Below are positions 24,730 to 33,609 of a stretch of 64,000 nucleotides of DNA, piece after piece; position 1 is the stretch's first letter, and the number at the start of each line of letters is the position of its first letter. A model generated the notes under the pieces. It saw nothing but the letters and a program-made list of their open reading frames with translations. It was not told where the DNA came from and ran no database searches. The DNA comes from Gemmatimonadota bacterium (GTDB lineage Bacteria; Gemmatimonadota; Gemmatimonadetes; Longimicrobiales; Gaopeijiaceae): NCBI GenBank assembly GCA_016873995.1, contig VGVR01000004.1:108040-172039 (forward strand). The letters are read 5' to 3'. A program made the translations under genes and the position numbers.

Positions 24730-26133
24730 ATGGCCGACGAATCGGGTTTGCTTCGTAGCACCCTGGGCTTCTGGGGTGGGCTCCTCCTGCTCGCTTGCTC
24801 CGCGCCCCTCGCAGCCCAGGCGCCCGCCACGGTCGAGGTCACGTACGCGCGGGACGTGGCGCCTATCATGCAGGCGAGCTGCCAGTCGTGTCACCGCCCA
24901 GGCAGCGTCGCGCCGATGTCTCTCCTCACGTACCAGGATGCGCGACGCTGGGCGCGATCGATCAAGGAGCAGGTGCAGAGTCGCGTCATGCCCCCGTGGC
25001 CGCTCGACACCGGCGTGGGCATCCAACGGTTCAAGAACGACCAGTCGCTCTCGGATGAGGAGGTCGAGACGATCGTAGCCTGGGTGGACGCGGGTGCACC
25101 CCTGGGGAACCCGGCCGACATGCCTCCCGACATCGCCTGGCCGGCCTGGGGAGAGAGATGGGCGTACGAGGAGCGGTTCGGTCGGCCGCCGGACGTGGTC
25201 GTGTCGTCGCCCGCGTACACGGTCACCGCCGACGGAATGGATCAGTGGCCGATTCTTCCCGCGGTCGACGTCACCGCGGAGATGGGCGTAAAGGGCGAAC
25301 GCTGGATTCGGGCGGTGGAGCTGCGTCCCGCGACGCCAGGGTCCGCGTCGGTCTTCCATCATGGCTCCGCGCGAGTGGCGAATAGACTTCCGGAGGACGT
25401 GTACATCGGCCCAGGCAGCTCCAACTCGCCGGCGGAGGTGCGCGACCTGCAGCGCGATCAGCTCGCCGAGGCTGCGGTCGGCGTCGAGGGCTCGATATTC
25501 CCCGAGGGCACCGGCAGGCTGCTCAAGGAAGGGGACCAGATCGTCTTCAACCCGCACTTCTATCCGGCCAAGCTCACCGAGGACCTCCCGGACGTCGCCC
25601 TACAGGTCGGCGTGTGGCTGTATCCGGAAGGCGTGGTGCCGCGTCCGACCGACGGCGACATCGTCTACGACCAGACGTCGATGCCGGGAATGGAGGACGC
25701 GCCGCTGATCATTCCGCCCAACAGCCAGGCGACCTACCGCACCTCGTTTCGACTGGAAGGGAACGCGCGCATCCACTCGATCCGCGGCCACATGCACCTG
25801 TTGGGCGCGTACAACGTCGTCGAGGCCGTCTACCCGGATGGTCGGTACGAGCTGATCAACAAGCTCAACTGGGACCAGCGGTGGCACACCGCGTTCCTCT
25901 ATGAGGACGACGTCCAGCCGCTCCTGCCGAAGGGCACGGTGGTGATCATCACGACCGTGTTCGACAACACGAGAAACAATCTCGCCGCTCCGGATCCGGA
26001 CCAGTGGGTCTTCGCCGGGAATCGCACCGTCGACGAGATGTTCCGGCTCAGGCTCGGAACGACGTTCTACTCGGACGAGGACTTCGCGGAGCTCGTCGCC
26101 GAGCGGCAAGGCCGTCCGGTAGCGTCGCGGTAG
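24730..26133 (+). CDS. Cytochrome c / copper type II monooxygenase (PHM/DBM-like), copy 1
   Basis: A 467-residue exported protein: signal peptide to about residue 30, then a small heme-c domain (CQSCH, Cys51, Cys54, His55, with Met87 in MPPW as likely axial ligand). The rest is a two-lobe copper domain with all six ligands of peptidylglycine hydroxylating monooxygenase: His210-His211, His276, His354-x-His356 and Met437 in TVDEM. Such enzymes hydroxylate an activated carbon using O2 and an electron donor, normally ascorbate. The fused heme suggests electrons come through cytochromes. A secreted partner gene follows 16 bases later, and the pair is repeated at 27218-29531. Confidence 0.85.
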   Translation: MADESGLLRSTLGFWGGLLLLACSAPLAAQAPATVEVTYARDVAPIMQASCQSCHRPGSVAPMSLLTYQDARRWARSIKEQVQSRVMPPWPLDTGVGIQRFKNDQSLSDEEVETIVAWVDAGAPLGNPADMPPDIAWPAWGERWAYEERFGRPPDVVVSSPAYTVTADGMDQWPILPAVDVTAEMGVKGERWIRAVELRPATPGSASVFHHGSARVANRLPEDVYIGPGSSNSPAEVRDLQRDQLAEAAVGVEGSIFPEGTGRLLKEGDQIVFNPHFYPAKLTEDLPDVALQVGVWLYPEGVVPRPTDGDIVYDQTSMPGMEDAPLIIPPNSQATYRTSFRLEGNARIHSIRGHMHLLGAYNVVEAVYPDGRYELINKLNWDQRWHTAFLYEDDVQPLLPKGTVVIITTVFDNTRNNLAAPDPDQWVFAGNRTVDEMFRLRLGTTFYSDEDFAELVAERQGRPVASR

Positions 26134-26149
26134 CGCCCGGACGGGGCGC

Positions 26150-27103
26150 TTGAGCAACACGAGACGCTTGGGTTCGAAGGTCATCGGGACCGCGGCGTGC
26201 ACGCTGCTCGCCGCGACGCCGGCGGCGCTGTCGGGGCAGATCGTGCCTCGGCCCGCGCTCGAGCAGATGGACTGGAAGATCCGGACGATCAGGGATTCGG
26301 GGCAGCCGGTCGTCCCGGCCTTCGAAGGCTGGTACCAGAATCCGGACGGCACTTACGACCTGTGCTTCGGGTTCTTCAACCTGAACCGCGCCGAGTCGCT
26401 CGACGTGCCGCGCGGTCCCGACAACTTCATCGAGCCGGCGCGTTTCGACGGAGCCCAGCCGACACACTTCACGGCCTTGGGCGAAGGTCGGCCGCAGCGC
26501 GAGTTCTGCGCTTTCGTCGTGAACGTCCCGGCGGATATCGGGGACCAGCGCGTCTGGTGGAACCTCCGCTTCGCGGGGCGGACCTACCGGGTGCCCGGTC
26601 ACGTCACGCTGCGCCCCTACATGATCGACAACCTCGTCAACTCCGTCGGCGCGGCCATGGAGGAGTTCGAGGTGAACCGGCAGTTCGCGGGCGCCGAAGC
26701 GGCTCCCTTGGTTCGCGTCGTCGACGCTCAGGGACCCGAGGCGCGCGGGAAGGGCGGCAACGTCCCGGCCCAGGCGCGCGCGCGCGTGGGGGCTCCGCTC
26801 AGGATTCGACTCCAGATCTCGCGGCCACCCGCACCGGACGCGGCTGCCGCCGATGACGCGCGGCGCGACGAAGACGCGCCGTCCCAGCAGTCCGTGAAGT
26901 GGACCAAGTTCAGCGGGCCCGTGGACGCACCGGTCGCGTTCAGCCCGGCCCGAGCGCAGGTCTCGGTTCCCGGAGAGCACAGCGTGCAAGCCACGTTCGT
27001 CCGCCCCGGCGAGTACGTATTGCTGGCTCAGGTGCTCCACGGGAGCTTCGCGAACCAATGTTGCTGGACGAACGCCTACGTCCGGGTCGTGGTCGATCCT
27101 TAG
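26150..27103 (+). CDS. Secreted partner protein of the copper monooxygenase, copy 1
   Basis: A 317-residue protein read from a TTG 16 bases after the monooxygenase stop. Residues 1-30 form a signal peptide ending LSGQ. It shares with the copy at 28569 the blocks FEGWY-x-NPDGTY, the FGF/FGY strand with N-x-N, an IEPA-x-(F/Y) segment and a closing CCWTNAYVRVVVDP. Both look like two beta domains around a variable middle. I recognise no named family. The strict pairing with a copper monooxygenase suggests a substrate-binding, copper-delivery or electron-transfer role. Confidence 0.7.
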   Translation: MSNTRRLGSKVIGTAACTLLAATPAALSGQIVPRPALEQMDWKIRTIRDSGQPVVPAFEGWYQNPDGTYDLCFGFFNLNRAESLDVPRGPDNFIEPARFDGAQPTHFTALGEGRPQREFCAFVVNVPADIGDQRVWWNLRFAGRTYRVPGHVTLRPYMIDNLVNSVGAAMEEFEVNRQFAGAEAAPLVRVVDAQGPEARGKGGNVPAQARARVGAPLRIRLQISRPPAPDAAAADDARRDEDAPSQQSVKWTKFSGPVDAPVAFSPARAQVSVPGEHSVQATFVRPGEYVLLAQVLHGSFANQCCWTNAYVRVVVDP

Positions 27104-27152
27104 CCCTGCGGGGTCGAGGGCGCCGGGCTCTGAGCTGGGGTGAGGACCTGAC

Positions 27153-27181
27153 ATAGGGCGCGAGGGGGCTCGTCGCCCTAT
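27153..27181. promoter_or_regulatory. Strong intergenic hairpin between the two monooxygenase modules
   Basis: A near-perfect stem pairs 27153-27164 (ATAGGGCGCGAG) with 27169-27181, with one bulged T and a GGGG loop. It lies 37 bases before the next start. There is no T-run; an AT-rich TATATT overlaps its right edge and could be a -10 element, so this may be an operator or attenuator and not a terminator. Confidence 0.4.
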
Positions 27182-27217
27182 ATTGGTGGCAGACGTGGTC
27201 CCCAGCGGAGGGCTCCC

Positions 27218-28561
27218 ATGAGCAGTGTACGAATCGTCGTCCGGGCTTCCTTGGTCACCGCCTCCATCGCGCTGGTCGCGCTGCCTCATGCGGCGACCGG
27301 GCAGGAGGCCAGCGAGCGTGGAGAAGTGACGTTCTCCGAGCAGGTCGCGACGCTGATTCAGGAGAACTGCCAGGTCTGCCATCGTGAGGGGGGCATGGGT
27401 CCGATGCCGCTCACGACGTATGACCAGGCGCGGCGTTACGCCACCCGGATCCGCGCGCAAGTTGCTTCGCGCGCGATGCCCCCCTACCACTACGATCGCG
27501 AGGTGGGCATCCAGGAGCTCGAGTACGACATGCGCCTGAGCGACGCGGAAATCGCGACGATCGTGGCCTGGGTCGATGCCGGTGCTCCGCAGGGCGACCC
27601 GGCGCTCATGCCGCCGCCGAAGGCCTTCCCCGACCCTGCGGAGTGGCGCATGGCCGAGATGTTCGGTCCGCCCGACATCGTGGTGCCGACCACGCCCTAC
27701 GACGTACCTGCCTCCGGGAACGACAAATGGTGGGAGCCCACCATCAAGATTTCGGGGCTCGAATCCGACCGCTACATCCGCGCCATCGAGGTGAAGCCCT
27801 CCGTAGCTGGGCGGCGAGTGGTGCACCACGCCAACACCAACCTGATGCGGCCCGGCGACGATGGTGAGCTGTACAATGCGTCTGGCGGACGCTTCACCGA
27901 ATACGCGGGCAACAAGCTGGGCGAGATCGTTCCGGAGGGCGCAGGCCGGCTGATTCCTGCCGATGGATGGGTGGAGTGGAGCGTGCACTACCACCCCGAC
28001 GGCACGGCGATCGAGGATGACGTGACCGAGCTGGGCTTCTGGCTCTATCCAGAAGGCTACGTCCCCGAGTTCGAGTCGAAGCTCCACAGCTGGCCGCTCC
28101 AGGGCGACCTGTTGATCCCGCCGAACGGGACCGCGATGACGCAGGGTTTCCTCTCGTTCGATCATCCGATTCGCATCGACAGCTACCAACCGCACGGGCA
28201 TTTGCGGCTGAGAGGCGCTTCGATGGAAATATTCCATCCCAAGACCGGCGAACGGGAAGTCGTCTCGATGGTCAGCAACTGGTCTACTTGGTGGGCGCAC
28301 AGCCACATCTACAAAGAGAACGTGGCGCCACTCGTGCCGACGGGCTCCGTCGTGATCCTGACGCACTGGTACGACAACACGGAGAACAACCCCTACAACC
28401 CGGCTCCGAATCAGTGGGTCTATCCCGGCAGCCGTACGAACGACGAGATGTCGCATGACTGGGTCGGCGTGACGCACCTCACGGAGGAGCAATACGAGGA
28501 GCTGGTGTCGTTGCGGCAGGCGAGGCCCGTGGCGAGCGCCCCGGATAGCCCCGGTCGCTGA
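27218..28561 (+). CDS. Cytochrome c / copper type II monooxygenase (PHM/DBM-like), copy 2
   Basis: A 447-residue paralog of the protein at 24730. The signal peptide ends near residue 28. The heme site CQVCH falls at exactly the same positions (Cys51, Cys54, His55), with Met87 in MPPY. The copper ligands are His203-His204 (VVHHAN), His247 in SVHYHP, His326-x-His328 (PHGHLR) and Met411 in NDEM. The two copies are too diverged for a very recent duplication, so they probably act on different substrates. The secreted partner follows seven bases after its stop. Confidence 0.85.
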   Translation: MSSVRIVVRASLVTASIALVALPHAATGQEASERGEVTFSEQVATLIQENCQVCHREGGMGPMPLTTYDQARRYATRIRAQVASRAMPPYHYDREVGIQELEYDMRLSDAEIATIVAWVDAGAPQGDPALMPPPKAFPDPAEWRMAEMFGPPDIVVPTTPYDVPASGNDKWWEPTIKISGLESDRYIRAIEVKPSVAGRRVVHHANTNLMRPGDDGELYNASGGRFTEYAGNKLGEIVPEGAGRLIPADGWVEWSVHYHPDGTAIEDDVTELGFWLYPEGYVPEFESKLHSWPLQGDLLIPPNGTAMTQGFLSFDHPIRIDSYQPHGHLRLRGASMEIFHPKTGEREVVSMVSNWSTWWAHSHIYKENVAPLVPTGSVVILTHWYDNTENNPYNPAPNQWVYPGSRTNDEMSHDWVGVTHLTEEQYEELVSLRQARPVASAPDSPGR

Positions 28562-28568
28562 GCCACCG

Positions 28569-29531
28569 ATGGGCATGCCGATGTCAGGGATGAGCGCGCG
28601 GATCAGGCTGCCCGGGGCCGCGCTGGCCGTGGTCCTCGCTTGGTCCCCGCTCTCGGGTCAGGAGCCGCCGAGGCCCGTCTGGACGTTGTCGCCCAATGCC
28701 CGGCTCATGGCCGGCGAAGGGCTCCCGGTGATTCCCCTCTTCGAGGGCTGGTACGCGAATCCGGACGGGACCTACACGTTCGAGTTCGGATACTGGAACC
28801 GGAACGGGGAGGAGCACTTCGTCATTCCAATCGGGGCGGACAACTCCATCGAGCCGGCCGAGTATGGCGGTGGTCAGCCGACCGTGTTCAACCCGAGCAA
28901 CGCGCGGGGATACAATCACGGCGAGAGCACGGGGAACTTCACCATCACCGTGCCGAAAGAGTTCGCCGAGGGCGGCGGGCAGGTCGTGTGGACGATCCGG
29001 TCACACGGCTCAGTGAATGCCGTGCCCGCGGAGGTAGTGTCGAACTACGGCCTGTCCTTGGGTCCTCAGGCGCGCGGCTCCCTCCCGCCGGCGCTCGCGC
29101 TCGAGGAAGGAGGCCCCGAGCTCTGGGGGTCGTTCAGCGCGGACGGCGATCCAAGGCAGTCGTACACGAGGCGCGAGTTGGGCGGTGGAACCGCGCGCGG
29201 AAGCTACGCGAGACCGGTCGTGAGGACCGCTTCTGTGGGCGCGCCGCTCACGCTGAGCGTTCGGGTGGCCGACCGCTTCGAGGCGATCAACGGCCGCGAG
29301 CGGGTGACGCCAGGCGTCATGTGGTTCACCCATCAGGGGCCGGCGCCCGCCGAGCTATCCAGTGCGGAGGTGGGAGAGGACGGCCGGGCGGCCGCGACCG
29401 CGACGTTCCCTGTGCCGGGCCGTTACCTGCTCTTGGTGCGCGCTGACAACTTCAGAGGGACCGGGGACAGCAGCACTGGCGACCACTGCTGCTGGACCAA
29501 CGGCTACGTCGAGGTCAACGTCGCGCGCTGA
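28569..29531 (+). CDS. Secreted partner protein of the copper monooxygenase, copy 2
   Basis: A 320-residue exported protein paralogous to the one at 26150. A signal peptide covers about residues 9-31 (PLSGQ). FEGWYANPDGTYTFEFGY and WNRNGEEHFVIPIG then match the shared first domain, and the C-terminal CCWTNGYVEVNVAR matches the shared end. A Met-rich start (MGMPMSGM) could be part of the signal or a copper-binding stretch; an ATG eight codons in gives a more ordinary signal peptide. Function unknown; pairing with the copper monooxygenase suggests a common pathway. Confidence 0.7.
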   Translation: MGMPMSGMSARIRLPGAALAVVLAWSPLSGQEPPRPVWTLSPNARLMAGEGLPVIPLFEGWYANPDGTYTFEFGYWNRNGEEHFVIPIGADNSIEPAEYGGGQPTVFNPSNARGYNHGESTGNFTITVPKEFAEGGGQVVWTIRSHGSVNAVPAEVVSNYGLSLGPQARGSLPPALALEEGGPELWGSFSADGDPRQSYTRRELGGGTARGSYARPVVRTASVGAPLTLSVRVADRFEAINGRERVTPGVMWFTHQGPAPAELSSAEVGEDGRAAATATFPVPGRYLLLVRADNFRGTGDSSTGDHCCWTNGYVEVNVAR

Positions 29532-29665
29532 GGGCGTCCGGGCCGTTGGAGGTCCGCCTCAGCGGGCCGCCGCTTTGATCTCGCGCAGCACCTGCCGCCA
29601 GAACCTCGCGATCGCTCGGTTGCCTGCTGACGGGCCTTCCCCGTCCGCCCGCCCCCATCATCGCC

Positions 29666-31648
29666 TCAGCGGGCTGTCATGAGGAAGTCCCAATGCGCGC
29701 CCGCGTACGCGACTGCTCGCTCGACGTCCTCCGCCAACATCAGTCTCTCGCCAACCATGCGACGCGCGGCGTCCTCGACGCGCCGTAGGTAGTCGGACTT
29801 GTCGGTGTAGCGCTCCTCGATGGAGAGCCTCGGGTCGCCCGTGCGCTGGCGCTCTGCGCGCGTGCGTGGGAACGGGATGTACGAGCCCGCCATCATCTGG
29901 ATCTCGCCCGGGAGCCCAGCCCGTTCGCTGCGGAACGCCCAACCGGTGAAGGTCGCGAGCGGAACGGTGACGTCGGGCACCACGATCCCGCTGGTCTCGT
30001 TGCCGTCGGCGTCGACGTTCGGAACGAGGAACGGTAGGGGGTGGTCGGTCAGCTTGCCAGGCAGGTCGCTCCGGTACCCGCCGGGGACGTGGCGCGGCCA
30101 GTGCACGCCGGGAATCGCGGGGAACTGGATGTCGCGTTGAGCCACGAGCGTGCCTGCCGCCAGCGTCGGGTGGCGGTTCGCTGGCGGCGCCACGCCCTCG
30201 CGCACCCAGCGGTCCAGGCCGGCCAGGATGGCCCGCAGGGCGAAGCGCCCCTCGAGGGGATTTCCCGGGAGCTGCTGCTCGAAGAGCGGCCGAGGCGGGA
30301 AAGCGACCGTGCCGTGCGGAAAGGACCCCATCAGATAGAAACGCACGTTCTCAGCCGGCTCGAGGTCGCGCAGGCCGTCCAACGTGGTGTGGTTGAGCGC
30401 GCTCACCCGTCCTCGGTCCCAGTACTCCGACGAGCTCTCGAGTAGGACGATCTTGGGCTCGAGCCCCGCGGGGATGCGCGCGCCGAGCCCGTCGACGCGG
30501 CCGGTTGCCGGGTCTCGCGTGCTCTCGTAGCGGATCGGGAAGCGCGTCGTGTTGTGCCCGCCGCCCTCGTTGGGCTGACCGAAGCGCTGATTGAACGTGC
30601 CGAGCGAAGCGCCCGCGATCCGAACGAAGACGGCGTCGAGCGCCTTTCGCTCCTGCTCGTCGACGGTGAAGCCATCGTAGATGAGCTGGCGCAGGGAGCG
30701 GCCCGTCTGAGACGAGCCGAGGGCGTACGCGAACTCGCCGCGGACGGGTGAGCTCGGCTCGTACTTGAAGTACGAGGCCGCGTCGCGGATGGCCGCGGCG
30801 CCCACGCCGATGACGCGGGGGTCCTTCGTCTCGTAGGCGAGCTCGTACGTGTACCCCGGCTCGAAGCCCGTCCAGAGCAGGAGGGTGCGCGGGTCGTACA
30901 CGACCTGGCCGCCCTCCATCCGTCCGAACTCCCAGCTCTCGCGCGGGAGCCGCCGGGGCGCGCCGTGGAAGCCCTCGCGAACCGTGAGGCTGTAGTCGGG
31001 GTCCCTCGGATCGAGCGGCGGGTAGTCCTCCATTCCGGTCCAAATCCCGGCGGCGAGGTCGAACGTCCGACCGGCCTCGAGCGGGATGAACCACTGGCTG
31101 ATCTCGCCGGTGATCGGCCTACCGTTGTCGGTGGCGACCGGCGGATGGAGCGCGACCGCCGGCGTGTTCGGGCTTGGCTCCCAACCGACGGCCACGAGCG
31201 TGTAACCCTCGCGCATGAGGTAGCCGTCGCCGAAATGCGCCTCGGTGGTCGGGTCGACCGCGCCCGCGGCCAGGTTGAAGCTGGACAGGAGCGCTTTGTT
31301 GCCGCGATTGACCACGTCGAAGAAGAGGACGCCGTTTCCGCGCGAGGGATCCTTCGGGCGCAGCACGAAGATGTCGGAGGAGAAGCCCACCGCGCCGCCC
31401 GGGTCGCGCGGCGCTTTGTCGAGGTCCGCGATGATCGCGTTGCGTGGAAGACGCGGATCCAGGGAGAAGAAGATCGTGCCGGTGCACTTCTCGTAGGCCC
31501 CCGTCGTGCCGAACGGCCTGCCGCCCAGCACGTCCTCGCAGTGCGTGAGCACGACGCCCGTGACTTTGGCGGCCGCGGCCGACGGGAACGCGAGGGGGAG
31601 AAGCAAGAGCGCCGGCAGCAGCCAGCGTCGGGTCATGGGTGCGCGCAT
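29666..31648 (-). CDS. Secreted alpha/beta hydrolase-domain protein
   Basis: A 660-residue exported protein. The signal peptide covers residues 6-27, and a GGAGGA Shine-Dalgarno precedes the ATG at 31646-31648. The sequence follows the large alpha/beta-hydrolase-domain family common in soil bacteria: VVNRGNKALL, LMREGYTLVAVGWE, a nucleophile elbow GSSQTGRSL near residue 310, and AGASLGTFNQRFGQP. It probably hydrolyses esters or lactones outside the cytoplasm; the substrate is unknown. It ends DFLMTAR about 130 bp from the partner gene of the opposite strand. The first 130 bp beyond its stop hold no supported gene. Confidence 0.78.
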   Translation of the reverse strand: MRAPMTRRWLLPALLLLPLAFPSAAAAKVTGVVLTHCEDVLGGRPFGTTGAYEKCTGTIFFSLDPRLPRNAIIADLDKAPRDPGGAVGFSSDIFVLRPKDPSRGNGVLFFDVVNRGNKALLSSFNLAAGAVDPTTEAHFGDGYLMREGYTLVAVGWEPSPNTPAVALHPPVATDNGRPITGEISQWFIPLEAGRTFDLAAGIWTGMEDYPPLDPRDPDYSLTVREGFHGAPRRLPRESWEFGRMEGGQVVYDPRTLLLWTGFEPGYTYELAYETKDPRVIGVGAAAIRDAASYFKYEPSSPVRGEFAYALGSSQTGRSLRQLIYDGFTVDEQERKALDAVFVRIAGASLGTFNQRFGQPNEGGGHNTTRFPIRYESTRDPATGRVDGLGARIPAGLEPKIVLLESSSEYWDRGRVSALNHTTLDGLRDLEPAENVRFYLMGSFPHGTVAFPPRPLFEQQLPGNPLEGRFALRAILAGLDRWVREGVAPPANRHPTLAAGTLVAQRDIQFPAIPGVHWPRHVPGGYRSDLPGKLTDHPLPFLVPNVDADGNETSGIVVPDVTVPLATFTGWAFRSERAGLPGEIQMMAGSYIPFPRTRAERQRTGDPRLSIEERYTDKSDYLRRVEDAARRMVGERLMLAEDVERAVAYAGAHWDFLMTAR

Positions 31649-31860
31649 GGTGCGTCCTCCGGGAAACCGGTCCTGGGTCGATGCTGGAAAGCCCCGACGT
31701 CGGGCGTCCTGGATGCTCGTGAGAGCAGCACGGACAGGCTACGGCCTGCGCCGCAGAAGGCAAGGTCCCCCGTCCAAACGACTGGACCCTGGGTGGACGC
31801 AGCGCGCCCGACAGCGTATGTCAAAGGCGCGAGTGCGAAGTCGATGCCTGTCCTCTGAGC

Positions 31861-31866
31861 AGGAGG
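31861..31866 (+). promoter_or_regulatory. Ribosome binding site of the cyclase gene
   Basis: AGGAGG four bases before the ATG at 31871; it confirms that start. Confidence 0.7.
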
Positions 31867-31870
31867 TACC

Positions 31871-32902
31871 ATGGCGCTGGGCCGTAGGAACGCGCACCAG
31901 GAGTATCGGCACAGCCGACGAGCGACGGTCGTTGCGTTTGGGCTCCCGGTCCTGCTTCCGCTCTTCGCTGACGTAGCGAGCGCCCAACAGGCGCTCCCAT
32001 TGGTCCCCCAGGCGCAGTACGAGCGCTGGCAGACCGAGCTCTCCAACTGGGGGCGGTGGGGCCCGAACGACGAGCTGGGCGCGCTCAACCTGATCACGCC
32101 GGCGAAGCGGTTGGCCGCGGCAGCACTCGTGCGCCGGGGTAGAACGGTGTCGCTCGCGCGGACTGCCGACCCGGTCCAGAGCGTCGACAACCCGTGCCCC
32201 ATCCAGTGGGAGATGGTGACCGCGAGTCAGAGCGGCGCCACCGATCGCGTGGCGTACCCATGCATCCACGGGCCGGGGACCACGCACCTCGATGGTTTCG
32301 CGCACCGCTTCTTCGGCGGGCGCATGTGGAACGGCTACCCCGTGGCCGACCTGGTCACCAGGGAGGAGGGCGCCAAGCGGAACGCCGTGCTGACCATGAA
32401 GGACGGCATCGTGACGCGCGGCGTGCTCTACGACATCCCCAGGCTGAAGGGCGTGCCGTACCTCGACGCCGGGACGAGCATCACCGTCGCGGACCTCGAG
32501 GCTTGGGAAGCGCGGACCGGCGTGCGCGCCGGTCCCGGAGACGCCATGCTGCTCCGCTGGGGCCGGTGGGCGCGCCGCGAGGCCGTGGGCATGTTCGACA
32601 CCGGTCTAGAAGCGGCAGGGTTCGACAACTCCGTCATCCCATGGCTGAAGGCGCGCGACGTCGCGATCATTGGCTGGGAGACGCCAGGTTACACGCCGCG
32701 GCCCGAGGGCGACCTGCCCACGCTCGCGCTGCACGACTTCGCGCTCACGATCCTGGGCATCCACCTACTCGACCGCGCCGACCTCGACGCGCTCGCCCAG
32801 GTGGCGGCGGAGGAGGGGCGGTGGGAGTTCATGCTGATGATCGCGCCGCTGCCGATCCCCAACGGCACGGGCTCACCCGTGAACCCGCTCGCGGTGTTCT
32901 GA
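31871..32902 (+). CDS. Secreted cyclase/kynurenine-formamidase-like hydrolase
   Basis: A 343-residue protein with a signal peptide ending around residue 39 (VASAQ). The cyclase-family metal motif HGPGTTHLDGFAH covers residues 133-145 (His133, His139, Asp141, His145), as in the H-x-GTH-x-D-x3-H enzymes that hydrolyse amides or cyclise linear precursors. GPGDAMLLRWG and ALHDFALTILG are further family segments. It is longer than bacterial kynurenine formamidase and exported, so it probably acts on a different substrate. The membrane-protein gene follows after 14 bases. Confidence 0.85.
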   Translation: MALGRRNAHQEYRHSRRATVVAFGLPVLLPLFADVASAQQALPLVPQAQYERWQTELSNWGRWGPNDELGALNLITPAKRLAAAALVRRGRTVSLARTADPVQSVDNPCPIQWEMVTASQSGATDRVAYPCIHGPGTTHLDGFAHRFFGGRMWNGYPVADLVTREEGAKRNAVLTMKDGIVTRGVLYDIPRLKGVPYLDAGTSITVADLEAWEARTGVRAGPGDAMLLRWGRWARREAVGMFDTGLEAAGFDNSVIPWLKARDVAIIGWETPGYTPRPEGDLPTLALHDFALTILGIHLLDRADLDALAQVAAEEGRWEFMLMIAPLPIPNGTGSPVNPLAVF

Positions 32903-32916
32903 CGCCGGGGTCCCCA

Positions 32917-33525
32917 ATGGCAGCGCCTTCTGAAATCGATGCGATCCGCGAACGAGCAATCCTCACCTCTCTGGCAGGCTTCCCCTTTCTGCCGGTGTTC
33001 GGCGTGGTGTGGATCACCGCCGGGGCCCTGAGTTACTGGGTTCCGCTCACAGTCGCGCCTTGGCTGTACCCGGGCCTGGGAGGCTTGGCGATGCCGATCG
33101 CCATCATGCTGGAACGGCGGCTGGGGTACGTGCGCGCGGTCGACCCGGATCCGCTGCTCCCGCTCACGCTGCATCTTCTCTTTGTGCAGATCGTGGCGTT
33201 TCCGGCTATCCTGCTCGTCTGGGACACCACCCCGGCCCTCATGCCGGTCGCGTTCGCGGCGGTGGTGGGTGCCCATTTTCTGCCGTTCCAGTGGGTCTAT
33301 CGCACCAGCGTGTACGGTGTGCTGGCGGTCGTCGTGGCCGTTGGGCCCTTCATCCTCGCGCTTCTCGTCGGGCAGCGCGCACTGCACCTCACCGGCCTCT
33401 TCGTCGGCTGCGCCCTCCTGGCAGGGGCGTTCCTGGTGCGTTCCCACGCGAACGCGACGTGGATCGCATCCGGACAGGCCGCCCACCCTCACCAGGCAGG
33501 GGACGGCGCTGCGCGTGGACACTGA
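32917..33525 (+). CDS. Multi-pass membrane protein, DUF7010-like
   Basis: The ATG at 32917 gives 202 residues with about six hydrophobic helices and short loops. The order of segments (WITAGALSYWV; LPLTLHLLFVQIVAFPA; PFQWVYRTSVYG) resembles small uncharacterised membrane proteins of the DUF7010 type. I am not sure of the family. The longer frame from 32194 overlaps the cyclase gene in another frame and is not coding. No ligand or partner is evident. Confidence 0.6.
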   Translation: MAAPSEIDAIRERAILTSLAGFPFLPVFGVVWITAGALSYWVPLTVAPWLYPGLGGLAMPIAIMLERRLGYVRAVDPDPLLPLTLHLLFVQIVAFPAILLVWDTTPALMPVAFAAVVGAHFLPFQWVYRTSVYGVLAVVVAVGPFILALLVGQRALHLTGLFVGCALLAGAFLVRSHANATWIASGQAAHPHQAGDGAARGH

Positions 33526-33609
33526 GGCGATGGGCCTGGCGACGTTGCCGCGACCGGTCGGTTGGCCTACACTGCGCGTCGTCCGACCCATCGAGGAATC
33601 CGCCCTTCC

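Noticed and set aside
26048..28576. 842-codon open frame on the minus strand opposite the copper monooxygenases
   Set aside because: It mirrors the plus-strand genes, has the Arg/Pro/His-rich look of GC-rich antisense, and has no domain or start signal.
29559..29657. 33 open codons on the minus strand reading a helix-like FWRQVLREIKAAAR
   Set aside because: Looks like a protein C-terminus but is too short, with no start or upstream part.
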